Shown here piece by piece: positions 1 to 8,073 of a stretch of DNA of 35,053 nt (within the stretch, counting starts at the first letter, position 1; the number at the start of each line of letters is the position of its first letter). The DNA is from Candidatus Aminicenantota bacterium (GTDB lineage Bacteria > Acidobacteriota > Aminicenantia > Aminicenantales > Saccharicenantaceae), in NCBI GenBank assembly GCA_002877915.1, contig PNJE01000023.1, positions 1 to 35,053 of the forward strand. The letters are read 5' to 3'. A model generated the notes under the pieces. It ran no database searches, was not told the origin of the DNA, and saw only the letters and a program-made list of their open reading frames with translations. The position numbers were made by a program, and so were the translations under genes.

Positions 1-2068
1 GAAGCCTGGTCAGGGCTTCAATTCGGACTGGAAAGAGCAGCATCCGCTGGCGAAAGGTATTAAGGTGCTGAGTGGCCAGGACCGTGGTTGGGCACAGAAC
101 TGCTACCTGCTTGCCATCCATTACGGCTTTAAAAGCGGCCCTCATAGCCACCTCGGTTTTACCATAACCAACATCACCACAGAGCAGCCGATCCATAGGT
201 TGGGGAGTTTCCATGTCTTTTTTTATTTCTTCTATAGCCCTCAGTTGATCTTCCGTTTCCTCATAGGCAAACATTTTTTCAAATTCTTTTTCCCATTGAC
301 CTTCCGGGCTGAAGGCAATTCCTGGAACAGTCTTTCTCCTGGCATAGAGCTCCAGCAATTCTTGAGCAATTTCTTCCACCGCTTTTTTCACCCGAGCTCT
401 GGTCTTAGCCCAGCTCTGACTCCCGAGTTTATCCAGTTGGGGTTCAGTAGTCGAAGAACTTGAAAACTTCTGGACAAAATTCAAATCTTCTACCGGGACC
501 AATAATCGATCGTCGTCGCGGTAAATAATCTCAATAAAATCATGGGACCGGCCATCAACCTCCAGCTTTTTTAAACCATTAAATAATCCAACCCCATACT
601 CGGTATGGACCACATAATCACCCTGCTTCAAGTCCTGGAACTGAGAAAAGAATAGCTTTCGGGGAAGGCGGCTGGTAATAACTTTTTCTTCGGTAAAGAT
701 ATCTTTTTCGGCGAAAATAAAGATCTTCTGCCTCGGATAGCTGAATCCCCGCTGCCAGTTTCCTTCAATCAGATTTATCTCTTCCCCTCGAGGCTTTTCC
801 CGGGGGTCCGCTAACACCCGGACAGAAATTTCATTTTCCCTGAGCAAACCAGCTAAACGTTCTCTTCTTCCGGGGTTGGAAAGAAAAATGTAGCAGAGGT
901 CTCTTTCTTCCTGTCGCTTCTTCAGATATTCGAGGAAAAAAGGAATTTTATTATCAAAACGAGGAACAGGCTGAAATCCGAATTCAAGCAGTTTCGATCC
1001 GGGGCTTTCGGCAAGTTCCTGGATAACCAGCGCTCTCGACTCAATAAGATTTTTGGTTTTTTCAGGAAAAAGCTCGGCCGGGGAAAGATAAAAATCTCCT
1101 TTCTGCCGATATTCTTCATAGGCTTTCTGCCAATCTTTGGAGCTCTCCTGCCATTCTTTTTCTACCAGATCCTTTTCTTCGATGATGAATAAAGGATCCT
1201 CTAAGTAATCAGTCAACGGCCTGAAACGCTCCCCAATAATTAAAGCTAAATAGACAAAAGAAGGAAAAATTTCACCCTGTTTTAAAAGCTCTAACTTTTT
1301 ATCCAGCTCATAGGAAGCCGGCCCTTTTTTCCTGACCTCAGAACAAAACCTTTCTACAAAGGCCGAATCTCCTGGATACTCTCGAAGCGATGGGATAACT
1401 ACCGAGTCCAGTTTTCGGATTGATCTCTGACTGGAAGGATCAAATTCCCGGATGGAAGCAACCCGGTCTTCGGAAAATTCAATTCGGAATGGGTTTTCAG
1501 ACCAGACAGAATAAATATCAACAATTGCTCCCCGGAAAGCATATTCCCCAGCCGAAGCCACCAAGTCTTCCTTGGTATAGCCATAATCCCGAAATTTTTG
1601 AATCAAGCCTTCCCGGCTGAGGTTAGAACCAGAATTTATCAGGACGAAGGAATTTTCCAGGTCATCAGGCTGCGGAACCGGCTTCAGCACTCCAGGCAGG
1701 TCAGTGAAAATTACCGGCCGATGCCCGAGCTTTAAGCTGTATAAAACCTTCATCCGCGAAGCCACTGCTTCCAGAGGAGCTGGAACTTCAAGATAGGGAT
1801 CAGGGTTGAGCGCCGGAAGAATTTGAACCTGCCGACTGATAGAAAAAAGACGCAAATAATCTTCTGTTTCCCGCCTGATTTCTTCAAGCGACCAGGACGA
1901 AGGGCTGATAATAACTATCGGTCTCGAAACTCTCGATGCCAGGAAAGCATAAAAATAAGGCCGGGATTCAGGGATTATACCTGACAAAAAAAGACAGTCT
2001 TCCCCCCGATTCAGCTTTTCTACCAGGCCCTTAAACTCTGGTAGATCCAGAAGAAAATTAAGACTCAC
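1..2068 (-). CDS. mfd: Transcription-repair coupling factor Mfd, N-terminal part (cut by window edge)
   Basis: Mfd is a DNA translocase that removes RNA polymerase stalled at lesions and recruits UvrA. About 689 codons are visible, running off the left end. In order they show the UvrB-homology region (the stretch EYAFRGAIVDIYS about 200 residues in), the RNA polymerase-interaction segment (GDYVVHTEYGVGLF, then VPVEDLNFVQKF) and the start of the RecG-like helicase domain with Walker A DVGYGKTEVAMRAA. The last visible residues, VRIEALTRL, match the family just after motif Ia; roughly 460 C-terminal residues lie outside. The start is a GTG at 2066-2068; no ATG precedes it in frame without a stop and there is no Shine-Dalgarno sequence, only a -10-like TAAAAT six bases upstream. 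Family assignment is secure; the start is probable. Confidence 0.95.
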   Translation of the reverse strand, partial: MSLNFLLDLPEFKGLVEKLNRGEDCLFLSGIIPESRPYFYAFLASRVSRPIVIISPSSWSLEEIRRETEDYLRLFSISRQVQILPALNPDPYLEVPAPLEAVASRMKVLYSLKLGHRPVIFTDLPGVLKPVPQPDDLENSFVLINSGSNLSREGLIQKFRDYGYTKEDLVASAGEYAFRGAIVDIYSVWSENPFRIEFSEDRVASIREFDPSSQRSIRKLDSVVIPSLREYPGDSAFVERFCSEVRKKGPASYELDKKLELLKQGEIFPSFVYLALIIGERFRPLTDYLEDPLFIIEEKDLVEKEWQESSKDWQKAYEEYRQKGDFYLSPAELFPEKTKNLIESRALVIQELAESPGSKLLEFGFQPVPRFDNKIPFFLEYLKKRQEERDLCYIFLSNPGRRERLAGLLRENEISVRVLADPREKPRGEEINLIEGNWQRGFSYPRQKIFIFAEKDIFTEEKVITSRLPRKLFFSQFQDLKQGDYVVHTEYGVGLFNGLKKLEVDGRSHDFIEIIYRDDDRLLVPVEDLNFVQKFSSSSTTEPQLDKLGSQSWAKTRARVKKAVEEIAQELLELYARRKTVPGIAFSPEGQWEKEFEKMFAYEETEDQLRAIEEIKKDMETPQPMDRLLCGDVGYGKTEVAMRAAFKAVMDGKQVAVLCPTTVLATQHLNTFRQRMLLFPVRIEALTRL

Positions 2069-2074
2069 ATTTTT

Positions 2075-2080
2075 ATTTTA
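2075..2080 (-). promoter_or_regulatory. Putative -10 box of mfd, leaderless arrangement
   Basis: TAAAAT on the minus strand is followed by exactly six bases and then the GTG start. Transcription would begin at or next to the start codon. No convincing -35 box is seen at 16-18 bases upstream, so this rests on the -10 and on the same layout at two other genes in the window. Confidence 0.4.
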
Positions 2081-2171
2081 GACGAGAGGTGAACCAAGGT
2101 CTATACCCCCTGGGCAATTTTTGGCTGGCTTACCCATCTAAACTATTCCCGTTTCATTCCGAGTCCAGATT

Positions 2172-2378
2172 TTATTCCCTCTCTTTTTCAACTCTCACTC
2201 TTTCCCCGTTAATCAGAAGACATTCAAAGATGTCCTTTTGTCGGGGGCTGTCTTTATCCAGAATCCTTTTAGCTGAAATTATTTCTTTGACCAGAAGCCG
2301 CTCTCCCCCGATATAAACCGCTAAGGGCTTTTCTTCTCCGCACCCGCCGGCATAATATTCGACTCGCTCTATTTTCAT
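2172..2378 (-). CDS. Small hypothetical protein, 68 residues
   Basis: I do not recognise a named family. The protein begins MKIERVEYYAGG, has alternating hydrophobic segments (PLAVYIGGERLLVKEI, DIFECLLINGERVRVE) that look like short beta strands, and resembles small proteins with a 'YYxG...ERP' opening, which is only an impression. The reading frame extends upstream to 2480, but the added 34 residues are low in complexity and would overlap the promoter of the next gene, so I chose the ATG at 2376-2378. A TATAAT lies exactly six bases before that ATG, which supports this start. It lies 103 bases upstream of mfd on the same strand and could be cotranscribed with it. The antisense frame at 2089-2316 looks like a shadow. 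Confidence 0.6.
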   Translation of the reverse strand: MKIERVEYYAGGCGEEKPLAVYIGGERLLVKEIISAKRILDKDSPRQKDIFECLLINGERVRVEKERE

Positions 2379-2384
2379 TTTCTT

Positions 2385-2390
2385 ATTATA
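2385..2390 (-). promoter_or_regulatory. Putative -10 box of the 68-residue gene, leaderless arrangement
   Basis: A perfect TATAAT on the minus strand is separated by six bases (AAGAAA) from the ATG. The -35 region is T-rich without a clear TTGACA-like hexamer at the usual distance. Start of transcription would coincide with the start codon. Confidence 0.45.
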
Positions 2391-2467
2391 ACTCTTTTTT
2401 AGCGCAAAAAAATCAATGAATGTTAACTGGGAGTAGCTTCCAACCCCTTGAGGAGAGGAAAAAGAAT

Positions 2468-2496
2468 TTGAATTGGTCAACCCTAAAAAATATAAT
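2468..2496 (+). promoter_or_regulatory. Sigma-70-type promoter of the exported amidotransferase-like gene
   Basis: TTGAAT at 2468-2473, a 17-base spacer and a perfect TATAAT at 2491-2496. The gene start follows 21 bases later with a GGAGG ribosome binding site at about 2509-2514. This is one of the best consensus promoters in the window. Confidence 0.7.
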
Positions 2497-2517
2497 TAAC
2501 CTGGAAATGGAGGCCAG

Positions 2518-3642
2518 ATGAAAAAAATATTATCAATTTTATTTGTTCTGTTATCGGCTGTTTCATTGTTTTTAATTTCCCCTATGTCCGCCCTATCTCA
2601 GACAGATGAAATAAGGATGACTGTTTTCTATCCATCGCTAAGCACGGTTAAAAATCTTCAGGCCTTAAGAGAAAAAGGATTTATTAATATTACTAATCTT
2701 AAAGTCACGGGCGTATATCACGTTAAAGAATTGACCAACTACCAAGAAGCCAAGAAGTACGTTGAGGATAATAAAATCGACTGGTTCACCTTTCATCCCG
2801 TGTCAGCCGAAATTAACCAGAAAAATGTTTTTGAGAGCAACCCCGCCACCAAGGAGTTTGAAGAAATAATCAAGGAATCGGATGGGATAATCTTTTTTGG
2901 TGGACCTGATATACCGCCAGCGTTGTACCAAGAAAAAACTAATCAGCTGACCATAATTGAAGATCCTTATCGCCATTATTTCGAATTATCAGCCATCTTC
3001 CATTTTCTTGGTGGATACCAGAATGAGAATTTTAAACCCTTGCTGGCCCATAAACCGAAATTGCCCATTCTCGGTATTTGCCTGGGAGCTCAAAGCCTTA
3101 ACGTCGGGACAGGAGGAACTTTAATTCAGGATATCTGGTTAGAGGTTTATAGGAAAAATTTTGTCGAAGATATAATAGCTCTTGGTTCGGACTGCTGGCA
3201 TAATAATCCCTTCATTAAGCTTTACCCAGAAGAAAGATTAAGCGGCTATAACTTCCACTGGATTAAGATGCTGCCAGATGGCTTTTTTGTTAAAGAGCTC
3301 GGGTTCTCGGAAAAAGATCAACCGCGAATTCTCAGCTCCCACCATCAGGCTATAAAGAAATTGGGAAAGGGGTTCAAAATAGTAGCGGTCTCGCCAGATG
3401 GAAAAATTGTTGAGGCCATCCAACACACCGTTTTTCCCAATGTCCTGGGAATTCAGTTCCATCCAGAAAATTATCGGCTGTGGGATGAAAAATTCCACAT
3501 TCGGCAGAAGCCCGATGATAAGCCAGAAAGCTACTGGGAAATTCTAAAAAATAACCCGCCGAGTGTTGAATTCCATCAACGATTATGGCAGTGGTTTTCT
3601 GAGGCAATGAAAAAGATAGCTAAGCAGCCAGGAGTTAAGTGA
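2518..3642 (+). CDS. Exported class I glutamine amidotransferase-like hydrolase (peptidase C26, PuuD-like)
   Basis: The 374-residue protein opens with a signal peptide (KK, hydrophobic run at residues 4-20, likely cleavage near ALSQ at 25-28). The mature part has the peptidase C26 layout seen in gamma-glutamyl-GABA hydrolases: FFGGPDIPP at 126-134, nucleophile elbow GICLGAQ with Cys188, the SSHHQAIKKLG segment at 273-283, and catalytic His315 with Glu317 in GIQFHPE. The family cleaves gamma-glutamyl amide bonds. Most members are cytosolic, so secretion is unusual and the substrate is unknown. The start is supported by GGAGG five bases upstream. The next plus-strand gene is also exported, but has its own promoter. 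Folding and catalytic residues are clear; the reaction is inference. Confidence 0.85.
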   Translation: MKKILSILFVLLSAVSLFLISPMSALSQTDEIRMTVFYPSLSTVKNLQALREKGFINITNLKVTGVYHVKELTNYQEAKKYVEDNKIDWFTFHPVSAEINQKNVFESNPATKEFEEIIKESDGIIFFGGPDIPPALYQEKTNQLTIIEDPYRHYFELSAIFHFLGGYQNENFKPLLAHKPKLPILGICLGAQSLNVGTGGTLIQDIWLEVYRKNFVEDIIALGSDCWHNNPFIKLYPEERLSGYNFHWIKMLPDGFFVKELGFSEKDQPRILSSHHQAIKKLGKGFKIVAVSPDGKIVEAIQHTVFPNVLGIQFHPENYRLWDEKFHIRQKPDDKPESYWEILKNNPPSVEFHQRLWQWFSEAMKKIAKQPGVK

Positions 3643-3689
3643 TTCTTTATAAAACGATGACTCTTATTATATTTTTTATGTCTTTCAAA

Positions 3690-3860
3690 TTAACCAGCTA
3701 TTTCTTTTAGTTTATACCAAAAAAGTTTTTCCCTGGCCCGATTCTTCTTTTCCAGTATATCCAAAACATCAGTATCCAGTGTATTCAGAAAATCAAACTG
3801 TGAAATAAGCGAATAATCCTGCAATAACCCTGCTTTTTAAACGAGTCAATTCTTTTCCTA
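3690..3860 (-). pseudogene. Possible decayed gene remnant
   Basis: On the minus strand an open stretch of 48 codons without a start codon (3693-3836) ends at a stop at 3690-3692 and reads like protein (…DFLNTLDTDVLDILEKKN…LKEIAG). Its upstream continuation lies in another frame (…KELTRLKSR…, about 3800-3860). A single frameshift near codon 15 would join them into about 55-60 residues. I cannot name the parent family; a weak likeness to the last helix of TolC-type outer-membrane proteins is not strong enough to use. It may equally be chance. The rest of the 294-base gap holds the promoter of the next gene. Confidence 0.25.
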
Positions 3861-3880
3861 ATATTTAATATATTTTTCAC

Positions 3881-3909
3881 TTGAGAAATTTGGTTCAAAT
3901 TGATATTTT
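3881..3909 (+). promoter_or_regulatory. Putative promoter of the DUF6786-like gene
   Basis: TTGAGA at 3881-3886, 17-base spacer, TATTTT at 3904-3909. The gene begins 27 bases later with a strong AAGGAGG ribosome binding site at about 3923-3930. Confidence 0.5.
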
Positions 3910-3936
3910 AAAATTACCTCTATAAGGAGGAAAGCA

Positions 3937-5187
3937 ATGAGACATTTTTTAACCTCAATTTTCCTAATGTTTTCCTTAGCTTTTATATTCTTAGCTTTCT
4001 CTTTTTCCAGGCCTTCATCTGAGGCCAAGGGAACTTTTTTTAAAGATGACCTTGATTTCCTGAAGAAACACACCAAGGTAATTGTTCTCTCGTCCAGTAA
4101 CGGTGAGGCCTTGGTGGCAGTCAACCCCGATATTCAGGGGCGAGTAATGACCAGCAGCGCCAATGGCCTCAACGGTCTAAGTTTTGGCTGGATAAATCGC
4201 GAACTGATAGCCTCTCACCAAAATAATCCTCATATGAATGCCTTCGGGGGCGAAGATCGTTTCTGGCTCGGCCCTGAAGGTGGCCAGTATTCTCTCTTTT
4301 TCAAAAGCGGCTCACCCTTTGACCTTGATCATTGGTTTACTCCTCCGCCAATCAATGAAGGTTCATTTGACCTGGTTTCACAGAATTCCAGCCAGGTGGT
4401 CATGAAAAAAGAGATGAATTTAATTAATTATTCCAACTTCGAATTTAAAATAAAAGTCGACCGAGCAGTGAAACTCCTGGATAAATCTCAGGTAGAAAAC
4501 CTGGGAATTCCCCTTTCTGACAAGCTCAACTGGGTTGCTTATAATTCTGATAACCGTATCACCAATGTCGGGGAAGTTCCCTGGAAAAAGGATACCGGCT
4601 TGGTGTCAATCTGGATTCTCGGGATGTTTAATCCTTCGCCGACTACTATCATCGTCATACCATACAAGCCCGGCTCAGAGAAGGACCTGGGGCCGATAGT
4701 CAATGATGCCTACTTCGGTAAGGTGCCAGCTGACCGCCTGGTTATCACTGATCGGGTAATTTACTTTAAAGGAGATGGTCGGTATCGAAGCAAAATCGGA
4801 ATTTCTCCCCGGCGAGTCCTTCCCTTCTTAGGAAGCTATGATTCAGCCAATAAAATTTTAACTATTGTTCATGTGAGCTTACCCGAAAACCCGGCCAATT
4901 ACAGCTATGTTAATTCTATGTGGGAAATTCAGAAAGATCCTTATGCTGGCGATGTGGTTAATAGCTATAATGATGGGCCAGCTTCGCCTGGAGCCAAGCC
5001 GCTCGGACCTTTTTATGAACTGGAGTCATCTTCTCCCGGGGCAGCCCTTAATCCAGGCGAAAGCCTGAGCCATATCCATACGACCATTCATATTCAGGGT
5101 GAAGAAAAAGAATTAAATAAAATCGCCCAAAAAATATTTGGAGTCAGCCTGGAAGAAATCAAAAAAGCTTTTGAAAAAACAAAATAA
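3937..5187 (+). CDS. Exported DUF6786-like protein
   Basis: A 416-residue protein with an N-terminal signal peptide (hydrophobic run at residues 4-22, cleavage probably near SSEAKG at 27-32). The mature region contains GRVMTSSANG followed by SFGWIN, then FGGEDRFWLGPEGGQYSLFF. I associate this pattern with DUF6786, a family thought to have a sugar-mutarotase-like beta-sandwich fold and found beside carbohydrate enzymes. No experimental function is known to me. The C-terminus is helical (EKELNKIAQKIFGVSLEEIKKAFEK). Start choice rests on the very good AAGGAGG seven bases upstream. It is a separate unit from the upstream hydrolase because it has its own promoter and a remnant lies between. Family call moderate, function unknown. 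Confidence 0.75.
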   Translation: MRHFLTSIFLMFSLAFIFLAFSFSRPSSEAKGTFFKDDLDFLKKHTKVIVLSSSNGEALVAVNPDIQGRVMTSSANGLNGLSFGWINRELIASHQNNPHMNAFGGEDRFWLGPEGGQYSLFFKSGSPFDLDHWFTPPPINEGSFDLVSQNSSQVVMKKEMNLINYSNFEFKIKVDRAVKLLDKSQVENLGIPLSDKLNWVAYNSDNRITNVGEVPWKKDTGLVSIWILGMFNPSPTTIIVIPYKPGSEKDLGPIVNDAYFGKVPADRLVITDRVIYFKGDGRYRSKIGISPRRVLPFLGSYDSANKILTIVHVSLPENPANYSYVNSMWEIQKDPYAGDVVNSYNDGPASPGAKPLGPFYELESSSPGAALNPGESLSHIHTTIHIQGEEKELNKIAQKIFGVSLEEIKKAFEKTK

Positions 5188-5350
5188 TAAGGTCGCTAAA
5201 CCTAAAAGTTTATTTTGAGCCTGGATGATAAGTTAGAGATTCTTAGCTAATCAAAAGAAGCGATCTAAAGTTGCCCAAGAGTAAGAAACAAGTTAACCTG
5301 AAATGATAATTGAATATTAAAATTTAACTTACAGACCAAAGGAGCTAATT

Positions 5351-6487
5351 ATGAAAGTAATAATCCTTGGAGCCGGCCTAGTAGGTAAAGCTATGGCCCT
5401 CGACTTAGAGAGCGAAAGAGAATTTGAAGTAACTTCTGTAGATTTTAATGATGAACACTTAAAAGAGCTGAGTTTATCTGGTATCAAAACCATAAAAAAA
5501 GATTTAAGCACTCCCGAAATAATAAAAGAAACCGTCGCCAACTATGATCTGGTGATAAATGCCCTGCCTGGATTCCTGGGCTTTCAGAGCTTGAAGGCTT
5601 GTCTGGAAGCTGGTAAAAATGTAGTCGACATAGCTTTTTTCCCGGAAGACCCATTCAAACTTGATTCCCTGGCTAAAAAACAAGGAGTAATGGCGGCTAT
5701 TGACTGCGGTGTAGCTCCAGGACTGAGCCATATGCTGGCCGGGCGGGGATATAGCCAGCTTGACAGGACAAGATATCTTTATATCTATGTTGGCGGACTG
5801 CCGGTCGTGCGCCAATGGCCGTTTGAATATAAGGCGGTCTTCTCTCCAGTAGATGTGTTTGAGGAATATATCAGACCGGCCAGATTAAAAGAGAATGGCC
5901 AAATAGTTAGCCAGCCTGCCCTATCCGCCCCGGAGTTGGTAGATTTTCCCGACCTGGGCACCCTCGAAGCCTTCAATACTGACGGTCTCCGAACCCTGCT
6001 TCAAACTCTCGACATCCCGGAAATGAAAGAAAAAACTCTGCGTTACCCTGGTCATAGAGAAAAAATGCTTATGCTCAGAGAAGCCGGCTTTTTCTCCAGC
6101 AGTCCGGTTGAAATTTCAGGTCAGAAAATTCGCCCTGTTGATTTCACCGCCAGGGTTATTTTCTCTAAATTGAAGCTAAATCCAGGAGAAGAAGATCTGA
6201 CCATAATGAGGGTAATGGTAGGTGGAGAAAAAAGTAGGAATAAGATCAGGCTCATTTATGAGCTTTCCGACAGGTTCGACCGCCAAACCGGAATTCACAG
6301 TATGGCCAGAACTACTGGATACACCGCCACCCAGGTAGCCAGAGCTTTTGCTTCTGGATTGATTAAAAGAAAAGGCCTCATTCCACCGGAATTTCTGGGA
6401 ACAGATTCAAAAACCTTTGACTTCATCCTAAACGGGCTTAAAAGCAAGGGAATAACTATAAAAGAGAAAGTCGAACTCGATAGCTGA
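5351..6487 (+). CDS. Lysine-6-dehydrogenase / saccharopine dehydrogenase family oxidoreductase
   Basis: A 378-residue NAD(P)-dependent enzyme. The Rossmann fold opens at residue 2 with VIILGAGLVGKAMALDL. The central part has DCGVAPGLSHMLAG, then YVGGLPV, FEYKAVFSP, LEAFNTDGLRTLL and RYPGHREKM, and the tail has MARTTGYTATQVARAF. This order matches L-lysine 6-dehydrogenases closely; those oxidise the epsilon-amino group of lysine to a semialdehyde. Related saccharopine reductases share it, so substrate is inferred. The ribosome binding site AAAGGAGC is eight bases before the ATG. The 163-base gap upstream shows only AT-rich sequence and a possible TAAAAT near 5313; a hairpin follows the stop. 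Confidence 0.8.
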   Translation: MKVIILGAGLVGKAMALDLESEREFEVTSVDFNDEHLKELSLSGIKTIKKDLSTPEIIKETVANYDLVINALPGFLGFQSLKACLEAGKNVVDIAFFPEDPFKLDSLAKKQGVMAAIDCGVAPGLSHMLAGRGYSQLDRTRYLYIYVGGLPVVRQWPFEYKAVFSPVDVFEEYIRPARLKENGQIVSQPALSAPELVDFPDLGTLEAFNTDGLRTLLQTLDIPEMKEKTLRYPGHREKMLMLREAGFFSSSPVEISGQKIRPVDFTARVIFSKLKLNPGEEDLTIMRVMVGGEKSRNKIRLIYELSDRFDRQTGIHSMARTTGYTATQVARAFASGLIKRKGLIPPEFLGTDSKTFDFILNGLKSKGITIKEKVELDS

Positions 6488-6507
6488 AAGCTGGTTCCGG
6501 CTGAGAG

Positions 6508-6530
6508 GGACTGGTTTATTCACCCGGTCC
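6508..6530 (+). terminator. Candidate hairpin terminator after the dehydrogenase gene
   Basis: GGACTGG at 6508-6514 pairs with CCGGTCC at 6524-6530 (seven pairs, one G-T), loop of nine bases, followed on the plus strand by a T-rich but interrupted tract (gagctattctatttctt). It sits between two convergent genes. The lack of a clean U-run lowers confidence. Confidence 0.4.
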
Positions 6531-6538
6531 GAGCTATT

Positions 6539-7810
6539 CTATTTCTTCGCTTTGGTTGTATTAACCCAGTTTTCCAAAAATTTATTTTCTCCGGGAATCG
6601 CTTCTTTCTGTTCACTGAGCAATGATTCAATTATTGCTTTCAGGTGGGCATAAGGTAGCGTCCCGATAATCATCCGGTTATTGATGATCATAGTCGGAGT
6701 GGACCTTATCCCATATGGAAATCGATCTGAAGTTTTTTCGTATTCTTTGCCGGTATCAATTATCTTTTTCACCAGCTCCTTAGTCTTCTCATCTGTTAGG
6801 GCAGCTTCTACTCCATATTTTCTGGCTAACTGTTGACGCCATTCTGGATTTTTTGCCTTATCAAAATTCCTGAAAATTTCATCATGAATCGCCAGAAATT
6901 TGGATTGGTCATAAGCCGCCAGATAAGCCAGGTCGCAGGCGCCTGGATGTTTATCTTTATCTACCACTTGATTGCATTTAGTTTCCAGCGGAAAAAATTG
7001 AAAGGCGATATTAATCTTACCGGCATACTCTTGCTTTATTCTCTCGAGCTGCTTAAACAGAAAAAGACAATCGGGACAGAGGAAATCAGCATATTCCACA
7101 ATTCGAATTGGGGCCTGGTCAAATTCTTCCGTTGCCCTGGCGGTCCAGAAAGGAGAAATAAAGCTCGGGTTTTTAACTGGTTGAAGACTATAAAATTCTT
7201 TGACGATTTTCGTGGCCACACCTCCTAACTGGGCCTCTTTCTTGGCCTGATAAAATAAATGAAAGCCATAAGCACCCGCTATGGTCAATACTCCAATCAC
7301 CACCAGCGGTTTCCAGGAACTCATCGCTATTTCTCTGATAAAACCTACTGGTCCCCGACGTTGACTAATAATTCCGTATTTATAAAAAAGATAAAAATTA
7401 AATAAGGAAAAGACATAATAACCTGAACAGAGCAGGCACAAACTTTTCAAGTAAAAGATAGAATAAAAAAATAACGTCAAAACCCCTAAAGCATTAGGCA
7501 AAGCGATAAACTTATTGACCTTTTCCAGGTGAGCCGAAGGTAGCACTGCTCCTATCATTACCAAGATGCCCACCACCAGGCCCCAATAGCCCAGGGGAAC
7601 ACCCTGGAAATGAGCGATAGAAGAGTAAGCCGAACTGTTGCAATTAAAAAATCGACTGAGATCACAGAATGAGCCAGTAAAAATTGTTTCGGGGAAATTG
7701 GCCCTGAAAAAATGGTCAATGGTTAAATAGGAAGCCATAGCCATACCCAGGCCAGCCATAAAGCTCCATAATCTAAGCCAGAAATTCCCGAGGGTTAAAC
7801 TTCTATTCAT
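6539..7810 (-). CDS. VKOR-DsbA fusion: disulfide-bond-forming membrane protein
   Basis: A 423-residue fusion of a vitamin K epoxide reductase-like membrane domain and a DsbA-like thioredoxin domain. The VKOR part (about residues 10-150, four or five membrane segments) has the loop cysteines Cys49 and Cys57 (FFNCNSSAYSS) and the active-site pair Cys125/Cys128 (SLCLLC). A further membrane helix at about 168-185 leads to the periplasmic domain with ADFLCPDC (Cys245/Cys248) and a cis-proline loop in IRSTPTMIIN. Such fusions reoxidise DsbA through quinone and replace separate DsbA and DsbB. The start has GAGGTG seven bases upstream and a promoter at 7834-7862. It is transcribed alone and converges with the dehydrogenase gene. 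Confidence 0.92.
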   Translation of the reverse strand: MNRSLTLGNFWLRLWSFMAGLGMAMASYLTIDHFFRANFPETIFTGSFCDLSRFFNCNSSAYSSIAHFQGVPLGYWGLVVGILVMIGAVLPSAHLEKVNKFIALPNALGVLTLFFYSIFYLKSLCLLCSGYYVFSLFNFYLFYKYGIISQRRGPVGFIREIAMSSWKPLVVIGVLTIAGAYGFHLFYQAKKEAQLGGVATKIVKEFYSLQPVKNPSFISPFWTARATEEFDQAPIRIVEYADFLCPDCLFLFKQLERIKQEYAGKINIAFQFFPLETKCNQVVDKDKHPGACDLAYLAAYDQSKFLAIHDEIFRNFDKAKNPEWRQQLARKYGVEAALTDEKTKELVKKIIDTGKEYEKTSDRFPYGIRSTPTMIINNRMIIGTLPYAHLKAIIESLLSEQKEAIPGENKFLENWVNTTKAKK

Positions 7811-7833
7811 CTCGCACCTCAGAAATTTTATCC

Positions 7834-7862
7834 ATTAAACCATTTTTTCGTTTGTCTGACAA
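7834..7862 (-). promoter_or_regulatory. Putative promoter of the VKOR-DsbA gene
   Basis: On the minus strand TTGTCA (7857-7862), 17-base spacer, TTTAAT (7834-7839), ending 23 bases before the ATG. A reasonable sigma-70-type match. Confidence 0.5.
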
Positions 7863-7922
7863 GAGGGGATCAGCTGGGATTTAAAATAATGATTTTTAGC
7901 TGACAAATCATCTGTGTTTAAT

Positions 7923-8041
7923 CGATTCATTAAATCGCCACTCCTAACTATGTTCGCTAAATTTAAAAAACAATTAGAAATTTAATCAAACTCAAAGCAG
8001 GCCAGGCTCTGATTAACTTTCTTAGCGAAGGATAGCCTGGC
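7923..8041. repeat. Cluster of inverted repeats between the ATP synthase operon and the VKOR gene
   Basis: Within the 263-base gap I see four dyads: CGATT/AATCG (7923-7937), TAAATTT/AAATTTA (7958-7984), TTCGCTAA/TTAGCGAA (7953-7960 with 8022-8029) and GCCAGGCT/AGCCTGGC (8001-8008 with 8034-8041). The last one, read on the minus strand after the methyltransferase stop at 8074, could terminate the ATP synthase operon, although no run of T follows it. The dyads are partly mutually exclusive, since TTAGCGAA lies in the loop of the GC-rich stem. Confidence 0.35.
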
Positions 8042-8073
8042 AAATAGGAAAACAGACCACTACTATCTTCAGA

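Noticed and set aside
65-463. Plus-strand open frame of 132 codons
   Set aside because: It lies antisense to the mfd helicase region, whose motifs are unmistakable, and its own translation is rich in Phe, Ser and His with no domain.
2089-2316. Plus-strand open frame opposite the small hypothetical gene
   Set aside because: The minus-strand product has a more protein-like composition and a -10 box at the right distance; the plus-strand frame has neither a ribosome binding site nor a promoter.
3858-4124. Minus-strand open frame of 88 codons
   Set aside because: It covers the signal peptide region and promoter of the DUF6786-like gene in antisense; its Lys/Glu-rich content mirrors the hydrophobic and Phe-rich leader.
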